From contig DJMI01000137.1 in NCBI GenBank assembly GCA_002435335.1, positions 1-5,105 on the forward strand: DNA of 5,105 bases, written 5' to 3'. Below are positions 1-5,105 of this stretch, one piece after another; the stretch's first letter is position 1; every line of letters starts with the position of its first letter. Source of the stretch: Nitrosomonas sp. UBA6494. GTDB taxonomy: Bacteria > Pseudomonadota > Gammaproteobacteria > Burkholderiales > Nitrosomonadaceae. The notes beneath the pieces were generated by a model. It was given only the letters and a program-made list of their open reading frames with translations. It made no database searches and was not told where the DNA came from. A program made the translations under genes and the position numbers.

Positions 1-119
1 ACACAAAAGTTCTTACACTCTCTATTAAAACCATCTTTTCAATGGTGCTATAGTTTGTCTTCCTGCAAAATACAAATTAATCATGATCGAACTTAAACAG
101 AAAATTTTATTAACATAAT

Positions 120-270
120 TTAAGGAAACATTGATTGAATGACAGAGCCAGTAAATCACTTTGTTGTGCGATACGCACTCACCCGACTATCTTGTTGATA
201 TGTTTCGTTTGCTGCGCTCCGTTCGCCTCGTATCTCATTCCATCCGTCGAATTAATCAGTGTTTCCCTAA
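120..270. repeat. Candidate MITE-like element with terminal inverted repeats
   Basis: The left end (120-136, reading TTAAGGAAACATTGATT) is the imperfect reverse complement of the right end (254-270, reading AATCAGTGTTTCCCTAA): 15 of 17 positions pair. A second short inverted pair lies just inside, GAATGA at 137-142 with TCATTC at 235-240. If the ends are taken as GGAAAC and GTTTCC(C), the flanks could be a TAA target duplication (121-123 and 268-270), but this is ambiguous because TAA also belongs to the repeat. The interior is visibly richer in GC than the AT-rich flanks and holds a small perfect dyad, GTGCG-ATA-CGCAC, at 166-178. No transposase is encoded. A non-autonomous transposon derivative of about 145-150 bp is the best reading, but copy number cannot be judged from one window. 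Confidence 0.5.
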
Positions 271-294
271 TATATGAAATAAAAATTTAAAGCT

Positions 295-323
295 TTGCAT
301 TGATTGGTTCCATATTCAATAAA
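295..323 (+). promoter_or_regulatory. Weak candidate promoter for the repair operon
   Basis: TTGCAT at 295-300 and AATAAA at 318-323 are separated by 17 bp and lie just upstream of the first gene of the operon. Matches to the sigma-70 consensus are modest (3 of 6 and 4 of 6), and the region is so AT-rich that chance matches are expected. A promoter must lie somewhere upstream of 338, but this particular assignment is tentative. Confidence 0.2.
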
Positions 324-337
324 TTAGCGTTTTTCTA

Positions 338-1024
338 ATGACAAATATTTCGTTAATGCCCCTTTACAACGATCAGGGTTTGCTTCAATGCAAACAATGT
401 CCGCGTTTAACCAATTTCTTGCAAACGGTAAAGAATCAATACCCGGGTTACCATGCCCATCCGGTTCCACCCTTTGGTAATTCGGCTTCTAAGCTACTTA
501 TCGTTGGTTTGGCACCCGGCATGCATGGCGCCAACCGTACCGGACGTCCTTTTACCGGTGATTACGCCGGGATTTTGTTGTACCGAACATTACATCGATT
601 CGGTTTTGCTACTCACGGTGAATCGATTGCCGCTGATGATGGCCTGCAACTTGTCGGCTGCCGCATTACCAACGCGGTGAAATGCTTGCCACCGGAAAAT
701 AAACCCTTGCCACAAGAAATAAAGCAATGCAATCGTTATTTATCTGAGGAAATGAAACAGTTTGTACAAGGTGGCGGCATTGCAGTGCTGGCACTGGGAA
801 GAGTAGCACATCAAGCAATACTGATGAGTTTACAGCTGAAAACTAAAGATTATGCGTTTGCTCACGGCAATGTGCATCATTTGCAGGGCGGAAGCGGTTT
901 GCGATTGTATGACAGCTATCATTGCAGTCGTTACAATACGCAAACCAAACGTCTGACCGAAGAAATGTTCATGCAGGTGTTTGCGCAAATCATCGCGGAC
1001 ATTCAAGTGCAATCGAATCCTTGA
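338..1024 (+). CDS. Uracil-DNA glycosylase, family 5 (UDGb type)
   Basis: The 228-residue protein is a uracil-DNA glycosylase of the iron-sulfur families 4/5. It would excise uracil, and in family 5 other deaminated or damaged bases, to begin base-excision repair in the cytoplasm. Motif A is GLAPG (57-61) followed by HGANRTGRPFTGD (63-75). The lack of an acidic residue in GLAPG points to family 5 rather than family 4 (GEAPG), and D75 matches the Asp implicated in catalysis in this family. N112 lies in TNAVKC, and the C-terminal motif is YHCSRYN (194-200). C18, C21, C116 and C131 (CxxC plus C-x14-C) fit the 4Fe-4S ligands. ATG 338 is the longest possible start, since an in-frame TAA lies at 320. 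ATG 356 is an alternative. Neither has a recognisable Shine-Dalgarno sequence. It is first in a tight run with the tautomerase and uvrC. Confidence 0.9.
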   Translation: MTNISLMPLYNDQGLLQCKQCPRLTNFLQTVKNQYPGYHAHPVPPFGNSASKLLIVGLAPGMHGANRTGRPFTGDYAGILLYRTLHRFGFATHGESIAADDGLQLVGCRITNAVKCLPPENKPLPQEIKQCNRYLSEEMKQFVQGGGIAVLALGRVAHQAILMSLQLKTKDYAFAHGNVHHLQGGSGLRLYDSYHCSRYNTQTKRLTEEMFMQVFAQIIADIQVQSNP

Positions 1025-1028
1025 GGAG
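1024..1028 (+). promoter_or_regulatory. Ribosome-binding site of the tautomerase gene
   Basis: AGGAG begins on the last base of the glycosylase TGA stop codon, 11 nt before the tautomerase ATG. A strong Shine-Dalgarno sequence fused to the preceding stop suggests that ribosomes ending the first gene help start the second. Confidence 0.75.
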
Positions 1029-1039
1029 ATAAACAAACC

Positions 1040-1228
1040 ATGCCTTACATCAATATTAAAGTCGCCGGTAGATTAACCGAAGAACAAAAACAACAAATCG
1101 CTACTGAAATTACCGATACGATGGAACGTATCGCAAAAAAACCAAGATCGTATACTTACATTTGTTTTGACGAATTGCCCGACGAAAACTGGGCAGTCGC
1201 CGGCAAATTACTGAGTGCTGAGGATTAA
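1040..1228 (+). CDS. 4-oxalocrotonate tautomerase-like small protein
   Basis: This 62-residue protein has the length and pattern of the 4-oxalocrotonate tautomerase family, which forms oligomers and uses the amino-terminal proline, exposed after Met removal, as general base in keto-enol tautomerisation. Pro2 is present, followed by the beta strand YINIKV, G10-R11 (the equivalent of the substrate-binding Arg11) and TEEQKQQIATEIT (13-25). The second strand is YTYICFDEL (38-46), then ENWAVAGKL (49-57), where W51 sits at the usual aromatic active-site position. By my hand alignment the second active-site arginine (Arg39 of the classical enzyme) is replaced by Tyr40, although Arg36 is nearby. No ring-cleavage genes are adjacent, so a classical role in catechol breakdown is not supported and the substrate is unknown. 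The stop lies 5 nt before the uvrC start, and its last codons contain the uvrC ribosome-binding site. Confidence 0.85.
   Translation: MPYINIKVAGRLTEEQKQQIATEITDTMERIAKKPRSYTYICFDELPDENWAVAGKLLSAED
1220..1223 (+). promoter_or_regulatory. Ribosome-binding site that supports the TTG start of uvrC
   Basis: GAGG (within TGAGGA, 1219-1224) lies inside the last codons of the tautomerase gene, 10 nt before TTG 1234. In the uvrC frame a TGA at 1219-1221 closes the reading frame upstream, and there is no ATG or GTG until 1303, so this site together with TTG 1234 fixes the start. Confidence 0.65.
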
Positions 1229-1233
1229 GCGCA

Positions 1234-3051
1234 TTGCCGCAAACTGATTTCAACGCTAAGGAATTTTGCGCTAACCTGCCATTGCAGCCAGGTGTTTATC
1301 GCATGCTGAATGCGAAAGGTGAAGTGATTTATGTCGGCAAAGCAGTAAGCCTCAGAAAACGCGTTTCATCGTATTTTCAAAAAAGTAATCTGGCACCGAG
1401 AACGCAATTGATGGTTTCGCAGATAGATGGAATAGAAACCACTGTGACGCGCTCGGAAGCTGAAGCGCTACTTTTAGAAAACAATCTGATCAAAAGCTTG
1501 AAGCCGCGTTATAACATATTGTTTCGCGATGACAAAACCTATCCTTATGTAATTTTGAGCGGCCACGTATTTCCGCGCCTGGGATTTTATCGCGGTGCTC
1601 TGGATAAATCGCACCAATATTTCGGCCCCTACCCGAATGCTGGCATCGTACGTGAGAGCATTCAATTGTTACAAAAAATCTTCCGCTTGCGTACTTGCGA
1701 AGACAGCGTATTCAGCAACCGCACCCGGCCTTGTTTGCTGTTTCAGATTAAGCGATGCAGTGGCCCATGTATCGGCCAGATCACTGAGCAGGCTTATCAA
1801 AATGACGTCAAAAATGCCGAATTGTTCTTACAAGGCAAACAGACTGAAGTGATCGAAGTAATTAATGCCAAAATGCTACAAGCATCTGAGCGCATGGAAT
1901 ATGAACAAGCTGCGTTGTTGCGTGATCAAATTCAGGCTTTGCGGCGCATCCGCGAGAAGCAATTTGTCGATAGTGGCAAAGCACTCGATGCAGATGTAGT
2001 GGCGTGCGCGACATCAACAGATGGTACCGGCAAAATTTGCGTCAACCTAGCAATGATACGCGGCGGGCGGCATCTGGGAGATAAATGCTTTTTTCCTCAA
2101 AATGCTGATGATTACTCGACAACAAGAATCATCGAAGCATTTTTGTCACAACACTATCTAAACCGCAGTGCGCCACCGTTAATCATACTTGGTGAAAAAA
2201 TCGAACGCGAAGCATTGCAACAACTATTGACCGAGCAGTGTGGGCATAAAATCATCATTCAATCTAACCCGATCGGTGAAAAGCGCGTTTGGCTCAATAT
2301 GACCATAGAGAACGCACAACTGGCATTGCAACAAATGCAAAGCCGTCAAGCCAGTCAAGAAAAACGTTTGCAAGCATTGCAGCAAGTGTTGGATTTACCG
2401 GGTATACAGCGCATCGAATGCTTCGACATCAGCCATACACTCGGCGAAGCCACGGTTGCTTCGTGCGTAGTCTATGACAATTGTGCCATGCGCAATAACG
2501 AATACCGCCGCTTTAACATCGAAGGTATCACCCCAGGTGATGATTACGCCGCTATGCGCGAAGCGCTGACACGCCGTTATCAAAAAGTAGCCAGCGGTGA
2601 AGGACAATTACCAGATTTGCTATTGATCGATGGCGGAAAGGGACAAGTTACGTCCGCACAAGAAGCATTACAAGAATTGGGCATAGCAGATGCCAATCTA
2701 GTCGGTGTTGCAAAAGGCGAGGAACGCAAACCTGGCTTGGAGCAGTTGATTTCCCCGTTATTGGAAAAGCCGTTACAATTACCAAGCATGCATCCAGCAT
2801 TACATCTGATTCAGCAAATCCGAGACGAAGCACACCGTTTTGCCATTCAAGGACACCGCGGACGGCGTGGCAAAGCCCGTACCCATTCAACACTGGAAAG
2901 CATAGAAGGTGTAGGTACCAAGCGCAGGCAACGTTTATTGGGACGTTTTGGCGGTTTGAAGGGAGTTCTGACTGCAAGCATTGAAGAACTACAGCAAACA
3001 GAAGGCATCAGCCGCAAGCTGGCAGAAAAAATTTATAAGGAGCTTCATTGA
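1234..3051 (+). CDS. uvrC: UvrABC system protein C (excinuclease subunit)
   Basis: UvrC is the nuclease of nucleotide-excision repair. It joins the UvrB-DNA complex and cuts on both sides of the lesion. The 605 residues match the usual full length of about 600-610. The GIY-YIG domain (about 15-95) makes the 3' cut and shows GVY (20-22), YVG (33-35), R41 and E82. C155, C167, C175 and C179 correspond to the 4Fe-4S cysteines described in E. coli UvrC. The UVR helical hairpin that meets UvrB lies about 204-239. The RNase H-like domain makes the 5' cut, with D398 (CFDISH), D437 (PGDDYAAM), D466 (LIDGGKG) and H534 (DEAHRF) as the expected catalytic set. A tandem helix-hairpin-helix ends the protein (about 555-605). 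The TTG start is the only one that keeps the GIY-YIG domain intact. The gene starts 5 nt after the tautomerase stop. Confidence 0.97.
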   Translation: MPQTDFNAKEFCANLPLQPGVYRMLNAKGEVIYVGKAVSLRKRVSSYFQKSNLAPRTQLMVSQIDGIETTVTRSEAEALLLENNLIKSLKPRYNILFRDDKTYPYVILSGHVFPRLGFYRGALDKSHQYFGPYPNAGIVRESIQLLQKIFRLRTCEDSVFSNRTRPCLLFQIKRCSGPCIGQITEQAYQNDVKNAELFLQGKQTEVIEVINAKMLQASERMEYEQAALLRDQIQALRRIREKQFVDSGKALDADVVACATSTDGTGKICVNLAMIRGGRHLGDKCFFPQNADDYSTTRIIEAFLSQHYLNRSAPPLIILGEKIEREALQQLLTEQCGHKIIIQSNPIGEKRVWLNMTIENAQLALQQMQSRQASQEKRLQALQQVLDLPGIQRIECFDISHTLGEATVASCVVYDNCAMRNNEYRRFNIEGITPGDDYAAMREALTRRYQKVASGEGQLPDLLLIDGGKGQVTSAQEALQELGIADANLVGVAKGEERKPGLEQLISPLLEKPLQLPSMHPALHLIQQIRDEAHRFAIQGHRGRRGKARTHSTLESIEGVGTKRRQRLLGRFGGLKGVLTASIEELQQTEGISRKLAEKIYKELH

Positions 3052-3099
3052 TTCGCATCGCCTTACCTTTTCCTAGATATTTTAAACATAAACATCATC

Positions 3100-3669
3100 A
3101 TGCCTTTCAATCTTCCAAATTTATTAACCTGGTTGCGTATCTTGGCAATTCCCTTGTTTGTCGGCATTTATTATTTGCCGCATGCTTGGTTGTCACCCGA
3201 TGAGAAAAATTTGACGGCAACGATCATTTTCACCGTTGCTGCTATAACAGACTGGCTCGATGGTTACTTGGCGCGGGTGATGAATCAAACTTCCGCGTTT
3301 GGTGCTTTTCTTGATCCTGTCGCCGACAAGTTAATGGTTTGCGCCGCATTAATCGTTTTGGTTTATTTGGAAAGATTGGATGCACCGATCGCATTGATCA
3401 TTATCGGACGGGAAATCACCGTCTCCGCGCTACGCGAATGGATGGCGCAAATCGGTCAATCTAAAAGCGTCGCAGTCTCTTTTTTAGGCAAGATCAAAAC
3501 CACTTCGCAAATGATAGCCATTCCTTTGCTGCTCTATCATGACAAAATCGGCGAACACTTCGATCCGCAGCTAATGGGCACCTGGTTAATTTACATCGCG
3601 GCTGTGCTGACGTTATGGTCGATGATTTATTATTTAAAAGCTGCTATTCCTCAAGCTTTAAAGAGTTGA
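3100..3669 (+). CDS. pgsA: CDP-diacylglycerol--glycerol-3-phosphate 3-phosphatidyltransferase
   Basis: PgsA is an inner-membrane enzyme that transfers phosphatidyl from CDP-diacylglycerol to glycerol-3-phosphate, giving phosphatidylglycerophosphate, the precursor of phosphatidylglycerol and cardiolipin. The full CDP-alcohol phosphotransferase signature is present: D51-x2-D54-G55-x2-A58-R59-x8-G68-x3-D72-x3-D76. Hydrophobic segments near 7-25, 40-50, 78-105, 137-147 and 160-178 fit a multi-pass membrane protein. The length of 189 is close to E. coli PgsA (182). The start MPFNLPNLLTWLRI aligns with the family amino terminus, although no clear Shine-Dalgarno sequence precedes ATG 3100. It follows uvrC by 48 bp without a terminator. 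A uvrC-pgsA pair is widespread in Proteobacteria, and co-transcription is likely. Confidence 0.95.
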   Translation: MPFNLPNLLTWLRILAIPLFVGIYYLPHAWLSPDEKNLTATIIFTVAAITDWLDGYLARVMNQTSAFGAFLDPVADKLMVCAALIVLVYLERLDAPIALIIIGREITVSALREWMAQIGQSKSVAVSFLGKIKTTSQMIAIPLLLYHDKIGEHFDPQLMGTWLIYIAAVLTLWSMIYYLKAAIPQALKS

Positions 3670-3713
3670 ATTGGATCTATTGAAAATAAAAATTGAAATC
3701 ACACATGTCGCAC

Positions 3714-3758
3714 ATCAGTGTATGAGAATTTCACTGATAACGCGATCAGGAGACTGAT
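3714..3758 (+). promoter_or_regulatory. Two adjacent dyads (ATCAG/CTGAT) in the leader of the exported decarboxylase
   Basis: The first dyad is ATCAGTG (3714-3720) with CACTGAT (3732-3738), a perfect 7-bp inverted repeat with an 11-nt loop. The second is ATCAG (3745-3749) GAGA CTGAT (3754-3758), a perfect 5-bp stem closed by a GNRA-type tetraloop that ends 3 nt before the start codon and holds the Shine-Dalgarno sequence. Because the half-elements are the same, CTGAT at 3734-3738 can instead pair with ATCAG at 3745-3749 across a 6-nt loop. The arrangement could control translation through alternative folds, or be a pair of operator sites for a DNA-binding regulator. The pairing is seen directly; the function is inferred. 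Confidence 0.5.
3748..3752 (+). promoter_or_regulatory. Ribosome-binding site of the exported decarboxylase gene
   Basis: AGGAG lies 9 nt before ATG 3762, which favours this start over the in-frame ATG at 3768 (15 nt). Its first two bases are in the stem and its last three in the loop of the GAGA hairpin at 3745-3758, so access by the ribosome may depend on that fold. Confidence 0.75.
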
Positions 3759-3761
3759 AAT

Positions 3762-3842
3762 ATGTTGATGAATAGACGACAATTTCTGAGCATTTCTGGA
3801 GCAGCAACCTTAGTCGCCGTATGCTCACCCAATGCATTAGCC
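3762..3842 (+). other. Twin-arginine (Tat) signal peptide of the decarboxylase
   Basis: The first 27 residues show a short basic part with N-R-R-Q-F-L-S, a moderately hydrophobic core (LSISGAATLVAV) and a signal-peptidase I site after A-L-A. The consensus Tat motif is S/T-R-R-x-F-L-K, so both arginines and F-L match. C21 is preceded by V-A-V, which is a poor lipobox, so a lipoprotein is less likely. Tat export moves folded, cofactor-loaded proteins, which suits a PLP enzyme. Confidence 0.75.
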
Positions 3843-5081
3843 GTATCATCATCGCCTGATCCTAAGTCGATTGCCTCTGATGCCTTCAAAGCAATGCGAA
3901 ATCTGGCACAACAAAAAAGCCGGTTACTCGGATACCCAATCAACATGACCACGCCACCTGATGAGTTCTTTGCCTGGCGTAAAGAATTGGCTGCAGCGGG
4001 TATTAATCGATTTTCCTTTAACAATGTCGGCAATCCATACGATCATAGCAATATTCCATTTAACTGCCATTCATTTGAAAAAGATTTGATCAATCGCTTT
4101 GGCGAAGTTTATGGATTTCCGTTAAGCAATATCTGGGGATTTCTCAGCAACAGTGGTACAGATAGCAATATGCACGGTCTGTACATGGGACGCACGATTC
4201 TGAAAAGTGATACCGGTGTAGTGCCAAAAATTTACTTCACCAACGAAGCACATTATTCAATTCAGATCTTGCGGGATTTATTACAACTCGATTGGGTTGT
4301 GGTAGGTACCAATCCTGATGGAAGTATGGATGCTGATGATTTGGAGAGGCAACTGAATGCAAACCCTGACTACCCAGCTTTGGTAGTTGCAACCATCGGC
4401 ACTACATTTAAAGGTGCGATAGATCCGGTGGACGATATCCAAAAAAAGCTAAAAGGACGAACTGCATATCTCCACTTGGATGCAGCCTTATTCGGTGGTT
4501 ATCTGCCGCATACTTCTTATGCCGATGAGATATTACATGAATCAACCGTTTCATCAAGCGGGGTAAAGCAGAAACGCTACGATTCGATCGCCGTTTCCTG
4601 CCATAAATTTTTTGGATTTCCATCCCCTGCGGGATTATTTATTACCACACGAACCAATTTTGAAGCATTTCGCAATCAATTTAGCCAAATTCATAATCCT
4701 GAATATATTAAACAAGTACCAGGCACTATTACCTGCTCACGCGATGCGGTGAAGCCGGCGGAATTTTATTTTTTCAGCACGCCATCGGCCTTTAAGCGAC
4801 ATGCTATCGATGCCGCGGCGATGCTGAAAAACACCGCTTATTTACTTAAGGAAATGAGCAATCACTATAGTTACCTACATCCGGTACGTGCAAATGATCG
4901 TTCAAACACTATTTATTTCATCACACCGGGTAAAGCGATTGTGGATCATTATTCGTTAGCCACTATGCAACTCGAAATTGATGGAAAATTAACCCCATGT
5001 GCACATGCCGTAGTAATGCCGCATGCTACGAAAAAAATGCTTGATCAATTTTTAAGTGACCTGAGAAATAGAATTACTTAG
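3762..5081 (+). CDS. Tat-exported PLP-dependent decarboxylase, histidine/serine decarboxylase-like
   Basis: This 439-residue protein belongs to the group II PLP-dependent decarboxylases, closest by eye to Gram-negative histidine decarboxylase and plant serine decarboxylase. It would remove CO2 from an amino acid, but the substrate cannot be fixed. Seen motifs are LGYP (56-59), NNVGNPY (87-93), the phosphate-binding SNSGTDSN (129-136), HYS with H164 stacking on PLP, IGTTFKGAID (212-221), LHLDAA with D240 facing the pyridine nitrogen, SCHKFFG with Schiff-base K282, and a family-like end HAVVMPH (415-421). The amino terminus carries a twin-arginine signal: RRQF (5-8), a hydrophobic stretch, and a likely cleavage after ALA (25-27). 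It is about 60 residues longer than Morganella histidine decarboxylase (378). Several motif residues differ from the usual ones (SNSGTDSN for TNGGTEGN, CSRDAV for GSRNGH). It lies 92 bp after pgsA with its own leader and is probably regulated separately. Confidence 0.85.
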   Translation: MLMNRRQFLSISGAATLVAVCSPNALAVSSSPDPKSIASDAFKAMRNLAQQKSRLLGYPINMTTPPDEFFAWRKELAAAGINRFSFNNVGNPYDHSNIPFNCHSFEKDLINRFGEVYGFPLSNIWGFLSNSGTDSNMHGLYMGRTILKSDTGVVPKIYFTNEAHYSIQILRDLLQLDWVVVGTNPDGSMDADDLERQLNANPDYPALVVATIGTTFKGAIDPVDDIQKKLKGRTAYLHLDAALFGGYLPHTSYADEILHESTVSSSGVKQKRYDSIAVSCHKFFGFPSPAGLFITTRTNFEAFRNQFSQIHNPEYIKQVPGTITCSRDAVKPAEFYFFSTPSAFKRHAIDAAAMLKNTAYLLKEMSNHYSYLHPVRANDRSNTIYFITPGKAIVDHYSLATMQLEIDGKLTPCAHAVVMPHATKKMLDQFLSDLRNRIT

Positions 5082-5105
5082 CTGTAAGAAACCTTAGGGT
5101 TGTTT
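5082..5105. other. Non-coding tail cut by the window edge
   Basis: After the TAG stop there are 24 bases. AACC (5090-5093) and GGTT (5098-5101) could form a 4-bp stem followed by GTTT, possibly the beginning of a terminator, but the sequence ends before a T-run can be judged. Confidence 0.2.

Larger units (their letters stand above)
1..337. other. Non-coding region upstream of the repair operon
   Basis: No open frame here looks like a gene. The outer parts (1-119 and 271-337) are very AT-rich. The middle (about 120-270) is richer in GC and bounded by inverted repeats, and is listed separately as a candidate mobile repeat. A TATAGT hexamer at 49-54 preceded 18 bp upstream by TTAAAA (25-30) resembles a weak sigma-70 promoter, but no gene follows it closely. 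No tRNA, CRISPR or clear terminator is visible. The neighbouring upstream gene lies outside the window. Confidence 0.6.

Noticed and set aside
30..46. Small dyad ACCAT (30-34) / ATGGT (42-46)
   Set aside because: Only 5 bp with a 7-nt loop and no T-run after it, so it is not a terminator and is expected by chance.
25..54. Promoter-like pair TTAAAA and TATAGT
   Set aside because: No gene starts within about 280 bases, and AT-rich sequence gives such matches by chance.
179..238. 19-codon reverse-strand frame inside the repeat block
   Set aside because: Very short, no ribosome-binding site, and located inside the candidate mobile repeat; no protein family recognised.
1228..1272. AGCGCA (1228-1233) pairing with TGCGCT (1267-1272) around the uvrC start
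   Set aside because: A 6-bp match across 33 nt is weak and within coding sequence; not enough to claim control of translation.
1474..1665. Reverse-strand and out-of-frame open frames within uvrC and the other genes
   Set aside because: They overlap well-supported genes, have no recognisable domains and vanish as explanations once the main frames are accepted.
3670..3761. tRNA gene or Rho-independent terminator after pgsA
   Set aside because: tRNA genes sometimes follow pgsA, but no cloverleaf can be drawn in 92 bp, and the 3714-3738 hairpin is AT-rich with no T-run, so termination is unlikely.
3810..3830. Lipoprotein processing at C21 of the decarboxylase
   Set aside because: V-A-V before the cysteine lacks the small residue needed at -1 (usually G, A or S); the downstream A-L-A site fits signal peptidase I better.
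5092..5101. TTAGGG at the window end as a second copy of the upstream repeat end
   Set aside because: Only six bases match the end of the repeat at 120-270 and the following bases differ.

Overview
The window reads as a stretch of a moderately AT-rich Gram-negative chromosome, most likely a betaproteobacterium of the Nitrosomonas/Nitrosospira type. This placement rests on the protein flavour (family 5 uracil-DNA glycosylase with a YHCSRYNT motif, the UvrC and PgsA sequences, and the uvrC-pgsA order common in Proteobacteria). It is an inference, because no rRNA or other taxonomic marker is present. All five genes lie on the + strand.

Layout: (1) Positions 1-337 hold no convincing gene. They are AT-rich except for a more GC-rich block of about 150 bp (120-270) bounded by an imperfect 17-bp inverted repeat, which looks like a small non-autonomous mobile element (MITE-like). 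(2) Positions 338-3051 carry a tightly packed run: a family 5 uracil-DNA glycosylase (338-1024), a 62-residue 4-oxalocrotonate-tautomerase-like protein (1040-1228) and uvrC (1234-3051, TTG start). The ribosome-binding site of each downstream gene overlaps the end of the gene before it, so these three are almost certainly co-transcribed and translationally coupled. (3) pgsA (3100-3669) follows after 48 bp with no visible terminator and probably belongs to the same transcript. (4) A 92-bp gap (3670-3761) contains two adjacent perfect dyads built from ATCAG/CTGAT half-elements. The second is a GAGA-loop hairpin that contains the Shine-Dalgarno sequence of the last gene. (5) Positions 3762-5081 encode a group II pyridoxal-phosphate decarboxylase of the histidine/serine decarboxylase type carrying a twin-arginine signal peptide. 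The remaining 24 bases are non-coding and cut by the window edge.

Functionally, the first three genes combine base-excision repair (uracil removal) and nucleotide-excision repair (UvrC dual incision) around a small tautomerase of unknown purpose. Both repair enzymes carry four-cysteine sets expected to bind a 4Fe-4S cluster. PgsA makes phosphatidylglycerophosphate and is unrelated in pathway. The most unusual part is the last gene: an amino-acid-decarboxylase-like PLP enzyme apparently exported folded to the periplasm, with altered residues in otherwise conserved motifs and a leader that could fold in alternative ways around its ribosome-binding site.
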